Shown: positions 23,590 to 37,315, numbered from the stretch's first letter. The stretch is DNA of 64,000 nt from Bryopsis sp. KO-2023 (GCA_030272585.1 BSYQ01000003.1:1736001-1800000); one strand, 5' to 3'. Numbers and translations: made by a program. The notes: a model not told the origin generated them from the letters alone.

Positions 23590-24518
23590 GTTTGCCGATT
23601 CTCTTTGGAACGCAGCGAGAGCTGGGAAGGGAACTGAAGAACAGAAAATCCGAACGCGCCGCAATATCTACGTCAGATTTCACGGCATTCACGTGATTTC
23701 TGGAAATGTGTGATGTGGCTGTCATACAATTTTCTTTCTGGAGAACGATCAAGGCGATTAACCGTTTGATGCTCGGAAGAGCGCGCTCATTCGTTTCCAA
23801 ACAAAACAAAACAAAAACAAGCATTCCATTTCGTTTGGGCTTCCTTCAGCTCGCTATATGTATTTGCACAACCCCCCAACGGTGTTGGAATTCCGGATCT
23901 CGAAGTTTTGTGATCAGAATCTGGCAGAATAAAGGCTTGATGCAGCCCCAGAAATTCCCATTTAGGGTTTTAACAAGAAAAATAACAATTATCATCAGGA
24001 GTCGCAACTGAATCCCATCCATTCCTGAAATTCAATTTCAACCAAACAGCTGGAGTGAGAAAAAGTGAGGAACCACTGGCTCGAAGGACATAGAGGTTCG
24101 ACAGAACGTGGCAAGATTAAAGAGAGTCAAAGACCGCCCCTTCAAAATCTTCCCCCTCAAAGTCTGAGAGGCCAAGTTGAACAAGCTGATTCGGGTAACA
24201 AGGAACGAAACTTCCCCCCGCCACCTGGGCCAACACGACCGCGAGTACAATGGCAGGAGAAAAGAAAACAACGAAGGCCGCCACAGAGAACCAACAAAAA
24301 TCCGTCATGAGAATGAAAGCGAAGGTGATTGCGTTGACAAGTTGTGGTGCGGTGGTTTCGTTGGAGAAATCGTTTCCCCGAGCGCAAGAGAAGCACACGA
24401 ATGCCACAAACGTTTGCTAAGCGACATTGAGTGCCAAGGAGTCTGCTCCGCTCGATATGTGCGTGAGGATTCTGCAAAACAGAAACAGTAGTGCAAAACA
24501 GAAAAAACGATTTTGGAT
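23590..24518. promoter_or_regulatory. Divergent intergenic region, PPAN / coiled-coil gene
   Basis: These 929 bp separate the PPAN start (-) from the coiled-coil gene start (+). They presumably hold both promoters and 5' leaders. No gene or specific motif was identified. Confidence 0.4.
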
Positions 24519-26835
24519 ATGGTTGTTCCCATCAAGGCAGGAGAGCTTCGAAGGCAGATCGAAGACATCGAAAATGCCAACAAACCCGTTCGTCGAGTGC
24601 GCCAGAATCGGCCCCATTCGCAAAAGCCATCCATGCTTTCGAGAAGCACTCCCGCGCGTGTTCCCAGCTTGAACAAGAAAGTCGTCAATGGACTGTCACT
24701 GTGTGTCGAACCCAGCATCGAACCCCCTTCTCCTTCATCCGGAACATTGTCCCCTGGGAAGACTGACACTCCCTTGATGGAATCCCCTCGGTTCCAAACA
24801 TCAGCAAAGAAGAAAGCCCAAGGTACGGCTGCTGTTCGGAAAAGTGGGGAGTGGTTCATTTCTTCTTTCTCTGGCCTCGTTGTTGAAACGCTGTGCTGTT
24901 CTGTGGACAGGCTGGGCTCAACCTGAGGTCGTAATGCGCATTGATCATCTCCAGAAAGATGCTGATCGACTGCGGGCCGAGCTTGCTGATGCACAGAAGG
25001 AAATGGAAAGGCGTCAGGAATCGTACATGAGACGGGAAGCCCAGACACAGAAAATTCTCTACGGTCTCCAGCAAGAAATCAAAAAGGCAAAGGGGGAAGA
25101 CTCCAAGGAAAACACCAATCTGCAAGAAAAGTCTGGGACTTTCGGGGATCAGCACGAGTTCATTGCGTACGAGGTTTTTCGAGTTGGTATGGGTGATGCA
25201 AGCAGTTTGGTTTGGAAGTCTAATGATTTTCGAGCTGGGTTTCGACAGGGATGCACACAATCAGATTTTGGAGGGTATACAGAACCTACTGGACAAGCAA
25301 CGTATCCAAATGAAAAGAGAAGAAGCGGGAATTCTTCGAAACTTCAAGGACAGGCTCACAATGCTGGAAGATGATTTGTTGGCTGAGAGGTCTGCTGGGG
25401 CTAATACTGGGGAGTCTAAATGGCTTGACAAGGCTGTGAGTGATGTTTCAAGAAATGTGCAACTTGTGGCCGAGTCTTCAATACGAAATTATGTTACGAG
25501 TTCTGCAACATGTTGTATTGCTCCTGCCCGCAGATGGAGTTGAGAGGAGAGCTTGAACAAATGAAGGACATGGCCACCCAACTCGATGGAAAGCTGAAGG
25601 AAAGCGACAAGAAATGCGAGATCTACAGGATTCAATACGAAACACAAGTGGAAAAAGAGGATCAGTTGTTAAAGTATGGTCGCATCTTGACGAGCTAGGC
25701 ATCCTTTGATTCTCTTGGAAGTAGATTGTGTGGTGTGAGGACTCAAAGTCATGCACACAGGCAGACCGTCATCGTGAAAAAAGAGAATCAGGAGCTTAAG
25801 AAGGAAATGTGCAACTTGCACATGGAGCTGGATAAGTTGCTGGAAGAGAAGGAGGCTCGAGGGGAAGAAACAGCAGGAAACTCCTGTCAACATCCTCAGA
25901 AAATCACTCCAGGTATTTGCCCTTGCAATTCTCAAACACAAGGCTGGTCGGTCTGTGTGGGAATTTATTGAGGGATTTCACTGAAATTAAATGCGTTGGT
26001 GAATCTAATTGCATGGATGTTGGCGTGAAGGACGCAGTGTTGCAAATCCTCAAGAAGTTATTGCGGCTTTACGGAAACAACTGGATGGAGAGAGACGGCT
26101 GGCAGCACAAGCGCGGGCTGCCCACACAACCGAGCTGAAGCGACGTACTCAACTCCAGAACTGCTTGGCTCAATGTATCGAGGATGTTCGAGGGAAACGC
26201 GAAAAGCTTGGTACAAAACTTCTGCCACACCCTCATTTCAGATTGCTTACAAGTCTTGTAAGTCTCTGAAACACACTGTATATCTGGTGACAGTATTGAA
26301 TTCGATGTTCCTCTCGCAGAAAAGCAATCGACTAAAGCGAAGAGGCGGCCGACAAGTGCTCATCCCAATATTGAAAGAACGGTTTCCCAACACCATTCCT
26401 CAACATCAGGCCCCCAACGTCGAAGGCCAACGAGCGCATTTCCATCCTCTGTTAAAAGGGATCATTCGAAAGAGATGGGATCCAGAGATGAGTTCAACGA
26501 TACCGTTGAGAGCGAAAGATATGCGGTCCGTGCAGGAACAATGGAAAATGCTTATGTACACCCAAAAGATAAACTGCAGAATTCGTCGAGGGCTTGGGTT
26601 TTGAAGCATCTCCTCTAACTACTCTGTTGTTGTCGATACAAAGATCATCGAGCAGCTTGTGGCGAAAGAGAGTGTCTTGAAGCTTTTGTTTAGTTTGGCC
26701 TTCCCGTCATCGGATACGGAACCTCCACCACCAGAAGATTCCTCAAAACTTCGGCCCGTTACACAAGATTCGCATGCGAAGCTCTGGAAGAACCATGGCA
26801 ATGCCATTGCAATAAAGTTCTTGTCCGGGAAGTAG
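24519..26835 (+). CDS. Coiled-coil protein, unknown function
   Basis: Eight exons (24519-24822, 24911-25130, 25249-25435, 25534-25673, 25761-25912, 26031-26210, 26320-26555, 26644-26835) total 1611 nt and 536 aa. The N-terminus (MVVPIKAGELRRQIEDIE) leads into a Ser/Pro-rich basic linker. Long heptad-like stretches follow over exons 2-6 (for example LRAELADAQKEMERRQESYM and ENQELKKEMCNLHMELDKLL). A basic Ser/Pro region and a short hydrophobic-acidic tail come last. I recognise no family. The weakest joins are exon 2/3 (donor GTCTGG) and exon 7/8. It may be the 5' half of a single long gene with the next entry, since both are coiled-coil genes on the same strand 1 kb apart. A cytoskeletal or flagellar role would be a guess. 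Confidence 0.65.
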
Positions 26836-27842
26836 CGTGGTTAAGTTTCTTGCGAGAAGCTCTTAGTCTGTGTGAATGTTAACAGTTGGGACGAGGCGGA
26901 TGGGCTTTCCGCCGCTTGTAGAGTGGCCTGTTTGTGTTGCGAGTTTTGTGTCGCTTTCGGGAGTCCCAGACCACAGCAGCACGGGGGGCTCTTTGGAGAC
27001 TGTTTGAAAGTCAATCATTGGGCTGTTATTTGGTTGACGGTCATATTGTATGTTGACCTATTCTTGTTGATACTTTTGTGTAATAATGACCCGTTCGAAT
27101 TTTCCTCCTGGAGTTTCTTCAGAACGCCACAGAATCCTTCGATCTGAACAACTGGACAGGCTTTTTTTCCAACATAACCATGTAACTCAGGTTGGATATT
27201 GCCCAAAGTACACGGTTAGAGTAATACAAACGGTTAAAATAATGTAAATGCCCTACTGACCCTCAATACTTTTACTTATTACCATATGTGGGCATTTCCC
27301 ACTTTGTCCAGGCGAATATCCTATAATTTTTCAAATGAGGCGAATGTCAATTGAGAGACAAATTTCTTTGAAATTGATTTTCCCTGAGTTTTACTGATCA
27401 TGCAACGTCCTCGTAAGACTCTTGTGAACTTCATCCACAAACAGCCAACAAATTGGCACACCAATCTGTATGCAGATCAGGATGTGCAAGTGCTCGAACA
27501 ACCAAACTTATGATTCCACATTGAAAGAAAAGAAACAGACAGTAGAGTCCCAGTGCTCACCTGAAAAGTCCGAAATGGATATCAGCAACAAATAGCAACG
27601 CCACACCATGTTAATAGTTGCATATTCGTCATTCACAATACGCTGCACTGCCTGCTGTACTACCTTAACACTTACCTACGCCCATTCTAGCAGACTGCCG
27701 AGAGTTCCGGGCGCAGACCAACAGAGCTACCTCCTCTCCGCGAAACGGTGATAACCCCTTCAATGAAGAGAATACGTTGTTGGCTGTACCGAATTTGATT
27801 TGCGGCATCAACATCTACATGTTGCAATGCTGCAGGTGGACG
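26836..27842. other. Spacer between two coiled-coil genes
   Basis: About 1 kb with no convincing coding exon. It could be a promoter or, if the flanking genes are one, a long intron. Confidence 0.4.
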
Positions 27843-30800
27843 ATGGCGACACCGGATCGGTCTGTGCAGCCTCCGATCTCACATTCCACACAGATGTTGC
27901 TTTTATGGGCGTTCGACCGAAGCCAAAAGCGTTTTCCACATGCCAGAAAGGTCTGTGTTCTCGGGCAACGGCACAAATTGTTGGTGCTCCTAAAAATCAA
28001 AACAAAATTCCAAATATCATCAGGAACAAGCCAAATCACGAATGGTGGACGGTATTTATCTCAAATGTTATGATGTGAATCAATTTTGACACTGTATTTT
28101 GACATAACTTTGCACAGGGACTGGAGGCAGGCATCGCCAAAAACTCAATACCATGTCCACTGTTGGATGTGGTTCCAAACTAAACCCTTTTGGGACGACC
28201 GTTGGAACATCCCCAGCTCACAGACATATGAGTATTGAGGAAGAATGGTGAGTGCTGGCAAGTTTTTTCTCGGGATGTGCGTTCCAGGAGTACGAATGTG
28301 ATTGCAAAATCATATTGACCGTGCAGGAAAGTTCTGGAGGTGCGATTGCCAGCCCGTGTGCTTGGAAAAAGATCGGCGGATGCATCTGAAAGGATCCGCC
28401 ATTTCCTGAAGGAGAAAGCGCTGGGCACTGAGGAATCACAAATAACCTTGTCCTTGATGTTTCAAGATACCCCTTCAGAGAGACGCAGCGCCCAGCTTCT
28501 AGGATATTGGCTCGATGATCAGTTGACTTCTTTGTTTTGCAAGCTCCCACGAGGTGAATAGGCTTCTCAACGAGAAGTTGATATATAATCTATATTCTCT
28601 GTTGCAGCTAACGTACGTGGCATGAAAAGAGGATCTTTTTCACTAGTTTTATCTTTCGTTGTCACAGATATGGCGAATGGCGAGTCATGTGCATCAATCA
28701 ATGGGAGCGGAAGGTGGGGACAAGCAAGCTTACTAATTCACCCCCTGGAATTTAGTTTTTCTGATTGAGAATCAAGTTGACGAAGCCAAGGGTTGCCTCC
28801 ACAGTTGCAACGTTTCTATCATCGGGTCCGATACTTCGTTTTCAAATTCGATGTTGATGGGAAGCAGCATGCCCCCCCATCAACTGAAGGCCGCCATATC
28901 AAGAATCGGGAGCAGTAGAGAGATTTGGTCAGATACATTGGAGGTAAGAGTACAAGAAGGCTCGGAACTAAAGATTGTTGCAGATTCTATTCTCTTTGTT
29001 GGTTGGTGACGTTCGTTCTTTCTTAGGTTGTTTGCAGCTGCGCTGCTCATCTTGTTCAAACAACCGCAGTGTCATGCTTTGAGCGGGGCGCGTTGATGGC
29101 TCGAGTGTGGAATATGTATACAGAGCTACTAGATTCTGAATGGGAGCGGCTAAAGGCGGAAAACCACGCTCTTGAGAGGCAAAACCTTGATAAAGCTAAC
29201 CGGTTGGAAAGGTGAGCCAATATTCGGTCAATGAAGGATGCTAATTGGGGTGCTGTTGTTTTTCCTTGTGAGCAATTGTACTGGTCCAGGTTTGCCAAAG
29301 TACTCGATTGGGAGGGAGCTGCTCGTGCTGAGATTGAGGGACTCACTGAATACGTCAAAGATCTGCAAAGGATGCTGCTCCTGGCGGAAGGTGAAAGAGA
29401 TAATTTGCTTTGTATGAACGAAGAGTTAGCTTCGTCCCACTCAAAGTCAATGAACGAAATTCAAAAATCGAGGGCAAAAAAAGGGTGGGACAATGCAAGA
29501 AGGAGGACGCAATCTGATGAAAAGTTGAAAAAAATGAAGGTAAAATGAAGTTAAGGCAGAGCCTCCCTTCACAGCTGTATGTCTCTTAAAATTTCTTAGC
29601 TTGTTTTCAGAAAGGAAGTCGAATTCACGAAAGAGAACTGGAGGTAGTTGCCCTAATTTGTTCTATCGTTTTTGAACATCTGCCTGACATGGCTTTTTTC
29701 CATTCGTAGACGGACATTCGGCAGCTGCTTCGTGCAGTCAAGATATCTCGGGAGCTGTGCGGTGTTTTACAGCAAAGGCTCAAGAACGCAGAAAAAATCA
29801 TGCGACTTTTGTTTAGGGCTCTACGAGCTTCTGATCAGCAAGGCATACGAGACGAACTGGAGGAAGACACCAGCACCATACAGCGTGGATTGAAGTACAT
29901 AGAGAAGGTATCACCCTTCGATCAGATTGGCAATGAATGTTCCCTGAAACTTCAAGCAAAAATACGTGAGGCCCGATTTTACATGCTTTCATAGATATGT
30001 ACAACTGCGGAGGCCAGTCACTGGGGCCTGGAAGGAGAATGCACTAAGCATGATGACTTGGTAAGGTTTGGTGAGACTTTGCTTGTGAATAAAGCTACCG
30101 ACAAGGGACCAAGCTGGTTGTTTCTACTCAGGCAGAGGGATATGTGGAGAGCTTCCTCGCAAAAGATAGAGAGGACGAAGGAAAGTTCTCCAAAGTTGTG
30201 GCTGGGCTAGACAGAAGCGATAGGACGATATCTGTGCAGCTCGAGAAAACTGTCTCTACGGATGTTGTTCAAACAGATTTGGGTAGGGACATGGAACAAA
30301 ACTCGGAAGGTGGTCTTCTTAAGAATGCCTCACTGTCGCTAAGCGTGGAATCCTTCTTCGCAGCTTTTCATGAAGAGCTGCTCAGGAAAGAAATATCGAT
30401 GGAGGAAAAGGAATTGACAACCCCAGCCCTTGATCATGATCCCGAGAAGCGTTCGAGTCCGGAAAATCTTTCGATTTGTGGCAAGGAGGAGAAAGGTACC
30501 CAATGCGACCTTTCTAGGTCAGATAGTTCGTTGGAGTCGAAAGAAAAGCATTCCGCTCAGGTCAGTTGCGAGGAAAAGCTTTTCTCTTTCTCGTTGGGCG
30601 ATGCCTGCCAATTGGGGCGGTGCAGACTCGTTTTCTCGCAGTTCATAAGAGGTGTTGTTTATATCTTACCTTCTCGTATTGTGTGCTGAAGGGTTCATCG
30701 ATTGGTAGTCGCACCTCCTCAATCACTTCACAGCCAGAGAGGGCACCCAAGCGGGTTGATAGTCACCGAGTACCATTTGAAGCACCGCCTTGGGAGGAAA

Positions 30801-33800
30801 GGGTCTTAACAGGAACTTTGACGTCAGAAGAAGAGGAAGCTCTCAGAGATAGAATCGCAGAATTAGAGACCCAGGTCGAAGACTTGCAAGAAGAATGCGA
30901 TGGCCTCAGAGAGAACGTGGAGGAGGAGCGCTCGGCAAGACTGGAGATAATGTCGTCAAGGGATCAGCTTGCTGAAAAACTCAGAAGAGCAGCCCTCCCC
31001 TCAACCGCGTCACCTAGCGCAGCCGAAGTGACCATTGATAAAACATGTACGCAAAGAAATCTCGGGGCGTTGAAATATCGGCTGAAGCCAAATGTTCAAG
31101 CATGTTTTTTTATCCCTCGCAGGCGATTCACCACAAATCCAAGAAACGGAGGAGTCATCGTATGATGTGCGTTTCTCAGGAGTCCCTCCATCGCCCAGGT
31201 CTCCTAGCTCAGGTTCAAAAAGCTCTCGTCCTCAAACTCGGCCGAAAAACAAGACCAACTTAGCGGCTGAGAAGATTCAGGTAGGCTGAAGTGTTTAGCT
31301 TCTCACTTACAGGTTGAATGCTCTTTGCTGGAGCAGACCCGTTCATATTTTCGTGTTTGCAGGAAGCTTTCCGACGCCATTCGGCGAAAAGAAAAAACGA
31401 AGGTGAGGAAGCGAGCCAGGAAAAAGAGGTCCCCACTTCTGTGGACGAAACTGTCAGAAACGCGACTGAAATGCTGACGAACTTCACCCCGGCGAATTCA
31501 CGACTTCTGGATGCTTTGAAGAAGCACAGTGGCATTAAGCCTCGCTCTCCAGAATGGCTTCTGAAGTTTATAGATGGCCTGTATCGTGCTAAGATGCAAA
31601 ACGACGAACAACGAGCCCTTGCGGGGTCTCGAAAGCAATCCCTTGCCGACTTTATGTTCAAACATTTGGCAGGTACAACCTTTCCAAAACAATAAAACCC
31701 ATCTTCCTCACGTCTGAATATTTACAGTAAAGCTAAGAAGGGGGGGGGTTATCGTGGCCCAAGTGGCTTGGTTGAGAATTTCTTTTAAGGCGGCTCATAA
31801 CGAACACTGAATTTGAATGATAGGCCTGTACGGGACAAAGACCCTCGTCACAGAATACAGTGCTGCTATTGTGGCGACTGTTAACAAGCACCATCGAAGT
31901 GATCTCAGAATAGAAATTTTTGGGCATTTTCTTTCTGAGTTCTGGGATGCGAACACGTTGGATGCCTTCTTGGAAAGTTATAAGAAACTGTCCGAGCCAA
32001 GCAAGATTCCTGGTCTCGAGTATCCACCTGATTATGGCAAGAGGTTGGAGCCTGCTTTTGTGGATCTAAGAAAATGCCTGTACATCGCCGATGCGATTCT
32101 CGGAGCGAGGAAAAAGGAAGTAGCCCTGAGACTCGCAGCACTACTCAGCGAGAAGGTATTCCAAGACTTGTATTCTTTCACGCATACTCATGTCAAGCGT
32201 TCAGCTGATGAATACAACGTGTCTGTGCACTGGCTCAAAGAAAGGGTTTGTCCTCTTAGTGCACCCCCGCAACAGAAGAAGAGATCCATCGGTTTTTCAT
32301 AGCTCCTGGCTATGACGTCAAAGAGTGGCCCTCCATCAGACAACGCGAGATTTCGAGAGCGAAATTCAAGAAGATCCCAGACATCATCTTTCTGGACGTT
32401 CTTTGCAAGGAGCACATTCGTTGCGAGCAAGTGATGGTCGATTGCCTCCCGGGACTGTTCAAGGCAAGAGATCAACTCATATCATTCCAAGCCAGCGATA
32501 ACACATTCGAGAGAGTGGTTTTGTTCTTGGAGAAAGGTCCCGACGAAAGAAACTCACAATTTGAAACTGATCGTCGATATCCTTTTGTTTCTCCCTTAAA
32601 TATTTCGCTCGTGTGATAGGAAACGGATGTGAACAGGGATGGAGTCTTATCCAAAGACGAAATAACTGGAATGCTGATGGGGTTCGGTGGGAAAGACATG
32701 CCGAGCGACGCCTTCGAGAGGGTGGTGGATGAATTCTGGGTTTCCTGCATTGTTGCGCATTTGATGGCGAAGGGGTCTGGGTGGAAAAAGAAGGAACAAA
32801 TCCCAGATCTGGAAATGGAAAAGGTCGAATCCGTGGGCCTACAGGTGAAGCCACTGGATTGACGCCGCCACGGGAAAAACATCCATTTATTTTTATTTTG
32901 TTTTCGTTTCTTGGGGTTGGGACCCGTTGTTCAATATTTCTGTCCTCCTGCAGGCGTTCATGGAGGCAGGAATGAAGTCTGATATAATGCGTTCGTATAT
33001 AAGATTGTATCGAACTCCTGTGGCACCAAAGGCGACCTCGCAGGATGAGGAACAGAGCCTGGGAATGTGCTTGCTGATGTTGGTCAATCGACATTGGGAA
33101 ATCAGCAAGAAAGCCCTGGTCGGTTTTATTTCAAAAACAGGCAATCAGGAACCGATTCTCCTGGAGAAGGTAGCGGCCTGTCCCAATCTTTTCCAAAGGA
33201 AAAGATCCTACCCGAACGTATCTTCAACCAATAAAAAAACAACCCGAAGCAACTGAAGGCCACTGAAAGGTGGCTAGTGCGGAGCGGAATTGAACGCTTT
33301 TTCCGTTGTTGTGTTTTAGGTGTCGAGGATCCAGCATGAAATCAACGGACTGAGGAAGGCTCAAATTTATCACAATGTGTTGAACCTGCTGTGTGAACAT
33401 TTCCTCACCGATGTGAAAACGAAGCTCTCTCCCAACGGCATGAAGCAGGATCCAGATTCTGTCGAGCCCACCCTGATGAGGTTACTCGGAGCCGTGAAAG
33501 TGATGTACGGGTACAACTTCATTCTGGAAGAAGACCTCCTGGACGACGAAGTTTGGACTGGCAGTTCTACCGCACAAAAGTAAGTTTCCTGGTTTTGTTT
33601 TGTAAACTAGGAAAATCACTGCGTGTTGAACTCCACGGATCAGCAGAAATGGCGAACTTCATAGAATAGTTCGTCAATTGCAGGCTTGCTGTGGCAAGGA
33701 GTTTTGTTGAGAGCTGAATTGATTGGATTTTTTGGCAGGTCTCTCCAAGCACGCATGGTTGGCGACGCTGCCAAAGTGTTCAATCGGATGAAGGGTAAAA

Positions 33801-33883
33801 TGGAGAATTATGCCATGATGATGCTAAGACACAACGGGCGGTTTTGGGTGCAACGTTGGAGATCTCGAGTGCGAACGGGTTAG
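27843..33883 (+). CDS. Large coiled-coil protein with IQ motif and EF-hand
   Basis: This is a gene of about 22 exons. Well-supported ones are 27843-27950, 28024-28051, 28118-28247, 28327-28553, 28608-28612 (a 5-nt microexon), 28668-28713, 28756-28943, 29027-29211, 29290-29539, 29611-29643, 29710-29907, 29995-30060, 30132-30560, 30692-31046, 31123-31280, 31363-31672, 31824-32155, 32954-33169, 33320-33579 and 33739-33883. Exons at about 32284-32536 and 32620-32844 have uncertain ends. Visible modules are several coiled coils (for example EEEEALRDRIAELETQVEDL), an IQ-like motif (AAEKIQEAFRRHSAKRK) split by an intron, and one canonical EF-hand loop (DVNRDGVLSKDE). A helical region of about 350 residues surrounds these. 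IQ motifs bind calmodulin and the EF-hand loop can bind calcium, so a Ca-responsive scaffold is likely. An axonemal role would be inference only. Confidence 0.7.
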
Positions 33884-34422
33884 GGTTCGAATTTTGTGGG
33901 TATTCATAAAAGGGGGAGGATAGGAGGTGAAAAAGGGGGAACCCGGTGGGGAGGGAAAATCAACAAAGGGGAAAAAAAAACTAAACCCTGGAGACACTGT
34001 TCATTTGTTTGTCTGCTGGAGAGGAGGGAGAAGATAAGGATAAAACCATATTTTAGCTAGTTCCATATCAGCACCCCACAGCCCCAGCATTTCACATGCA
34101 GAAGACATCGCCCCCCTTCCATGGCTCCGACATTTTGATACCCCATCTCGTCATCAGGATAATCACATGAAACAGATTCTATCAATCGTTGGAGACAAAT
34201 GCAGTCGAGCATCCACACTTGGGAAAAAAAATCCATCATCTCTACAGCAAGGGTTCATCGTGTCCAACCGAGCTCAAAACCATCCTTTCCCAACACTTAT
34301 TTCTTTTCCAACGACGCTCATCAAATTCGCTTTCAATCCTCCCTCCTTGCACACTACGAAGAATCAATTCTCATTTACATTGATCGAATACACAGCTTGC
34401 ACCCCTTCTTTCTTTCTTGTTG

Positions 34423-34453
<31 letters not shown>

Positions 34454-36475
34454 TCCTGCGTCAGGGGGAGCGGCCTCAGATGACAATTCTCTCTTTTCAT
34501 TTTTTTTTTTTTGAAATCATCACAAGCCAGCGTTTCCTTCTACTTGTTTTTCTTTATAGACCAAGCATCCATCCAAAACCATAAAAAAAACCAACTCATT
34601 TATGAGAAAACAAAACCCCAACTTTTCAATTTCCGAAAAGGTAACTAATCATCCCGCAATGCCCCGAGGCCCCCGAAAAGCCTAGGGATATATAGATATA
34701 TATATATATCTCGATTTTTGTACATATATGTAAAAAATACATTCATTTTATACACATATATACAATATACAACATATATACCATCACATTGCGCAGGCTG
34801 TACATACTAAAAATGCCCCGCCAGTTTTGCATGCAGAATACATACAAGAAACCTAAAAATAGCTCAACCGCCATCATCATGTCCATTGACAACAATCCTC
34901 CCTATTTGTGAGGGAAGTTCGTTTCAACCGAAACTCACCAATCCCACATCCCAACACACTAATTTCGCCATTGTTTCAAACCTCCTTGAGAGATGTGCAT
35001 ATATATATATCTGTATATATATGGGTTTTTTTCCCCCCTTCCCTTATAGATACCCACTCATTTTTTCCTGTATGAATGAGCGTTGGTTGTTTTTTTTTTT
35101 CCAAAAGGGCCCAAAAAAGTAATGAGGGTCTGGCTAATAATGAACACACTATACAACAAGAATACTGATGTTTACTTTTTTTTTCCTTTCTTTTTTGCTT
35201 TCCACAGCACAACCGGCGGATGGAAAACCATTTTCGGAGAGGTTCTGTAGAGTTTCCTGGAAGCTTCTTGTTCCATTTCCCCTTTTTTTTTCCCCGAGTT
35301 CCCCCCCCCCCCCCACTCCAAGCAATCTCGACAAAACATAAACCCCTAAAAAAACATTTAGAGAATAAAAAAAATAGCAAAAGGGAAAAAAAAACAGCGA
35401 AAAAAAACCTTCCCCCACATCTTTTCTTTTTTCTTTCCTCCCCTGTTTTTCTTTTTGTTCCTTTCCAAAAAAAAAAAGAAAAAAAAACCCGTCCCTTTGG
35501 GAGAGAAAATTTTGTTTTTACTTTCACGAGATGCTCACGATGTTTTTTTTTTTTTTTCTTTTTTTAAATATAAAAAAAAAAACATCTCACCCCTCATTGT
35601 GAAATTTTTTGATTTTATCTGAAAGGGTGCAATTTTCTTTTTTTTATATACTTTTTTTTTCCAATGTAATGCCTGCAACATGTCTCAAAACAAATCGAAC
35701 GAAACCCCACTGGATCCCCCCCCCCCAACAAGATAATTTTTCCTTTCCTTTTTTTCCCCCTCTACCTTCTTATCCACACCCAACACCCCTTCCCCGTTCT
35801 CCTCTCTTCCCATATCGCTTTCTCGCTCCATGGCTTTTTTTTTCTTTCTTTCTTTCTTTCTTTTTTTTGAAATTTACAACTGTCTTCTCGAATTCTTTTT
35901 TGTTTTGTTTTTTCAGAAAAATAAACTGACCAAAATATGATCGAAGATATTTTTTGACATTCACACTTTGGACAAATCGCAAAAGGGATTCGTCGAAAGC
36001 ATCAACTCTTCCCCCACCACCATAATAGCTCTCAACCAAAAACACCATGTGTATTTAACCGAAAAACGCAATTGGAAAAAAAAATATCAAAACACACACG
36101 TCGAAGCTCCTTTCCGAACCTGCAATTCTTTCCTTTGTTTTTTTTTGAATTCAATTCAAAAAATATATATTAAAAAAAAAGAAAACCCCGGTGGAGCGAC
36201 GCGTGTTCGACCATATTATCTTTCTTTCCTTTGCTTTTTCTCTTTTTTTTCTTTTCTTTTGAACTTCCTTTTTTCCATACTTTTTTTTGTTTCTTTTCTG
36301 TCTCTTTCCACTTGATAATTGCTCCTTTGCTTCTTTCAAACTTTCTTGTTTTTTTTCTTTATAAACTTAGCTGCAAATTTCTTTTCACGTGAAAATCATA
36401 TATACACGCATGCGCGCACATATATACAGATATATTTATAGAAACACATATATATCTCATCGCCATCATCCTCTC
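33884..36475. other. Long non-coding, homopolymer-rich region
   Basis: About 2.6 kb between two genes whose 3' ends face each other. It is dominated by T, A and C homopolymers and AT microsatellites (around 34688-34800, 34997-35024 and 36400-36460). The open frames are low-complexity Phe/Lys/Pro runs and none is called. Confidence 0.6.
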
Positions 36476-37315
36476 TCAGTGCCCGGTCACCAATGAGGGA
36501 GCGACGGCGGAGCGCAAAAGGAACGACCGGGTCGGAGGCAATACTTGCGACGCTTCTTCCGGAGAAAGCTTGGGCGATAATTTCTCGACGGGGACGTCGA
36601 AAGGGATGCTGTCCTTGTCAGACAGCCCCAACCGCTCAAGGCACCAGTCGCCAGAGTCGAAACGTTTTCTGGTGCTGCCCTGCGAAACATCAAACCAACA
36701 GGAGCCAGTCGTCAGAAGCCAGTCGTTAGGCATAAGACGAATCTTTTCCGTTTCTTCAATTTTCGAGGAGCGAGAGTATCAAAGAACGGGTGGACCCTTC
36801 GAGTGGACGCAGTCGAAGCGACCAGCGTACCGAGCGGGGTGATTGCCAAGGACGGGTTAATTCCGACAGAAAGATAACGTCGGCGAGGGATGAGGATAAG
36901 GGGGGGGAGCGTGGGCATCCTGGATGAAATGAAAAAACAGAATACAGGACAGAAAACTCACGTTGCGAAGCAAGCGCCGGCCGTTCAACGACATGGGACG
37001 ACATACGACGAGCTGCTGTTCCTGCTGATGTCGGGGAGGCACTCTATCTACAGGCTGAAAAACCAACACAAACCCAAACTCAAAACTCATGCGCGTGCAG
37101 CAGGACCCTTTCGCTGAAAAGGTGGCCTCGACATCGAAGCCAGCAAAGCACAGCAACCCCCCCCCCCGCCAACGAACAAAGTCGTCCGGCTGAAGGGGCG
37201 CTACTCAAGGGATTGAGGTGGCTGACAGAAATGGGGTTCTTGTGGTCGAGACGGTGTCGTAGCCACTTACTGTGCTGCTGGGTGCGGTCGAGGATGAAGC
37301 CACTGTGTTCGCCAT
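36476..37315 (-). CDS. Hypothetical protein, possible homopolymer frameshift
   Basis: The model has four exons on the minus strand: 37315-37271 (M A N T V A S S S, donor GTAAGT), 37054-36962 (donor GTGAGT), 36919-36739 and 36679-36476. The sequence is GC- and CpG-rich, and the translation is Ser/Pro/Arg-rich with an end reading RSAVAPSLVTGH. Exons 1, 2 and 4 are whole numbers of codons. Exon 3 is 181 nt, one too many, and contains a run of eight C on the coding strand near 36900-36907. With seven C the whole gene would read through to about 173 aa. I recognise no domain. Either the run is miscalled, the gene is broken, or the model is wrong. Confidence 0.4.

Noticed and set aside
34900-36350. 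Phe/Lys-rich frames on both strands
   Set aside because: They derive from poly-T/poly-A and poly-C tracts and have no coding signal.
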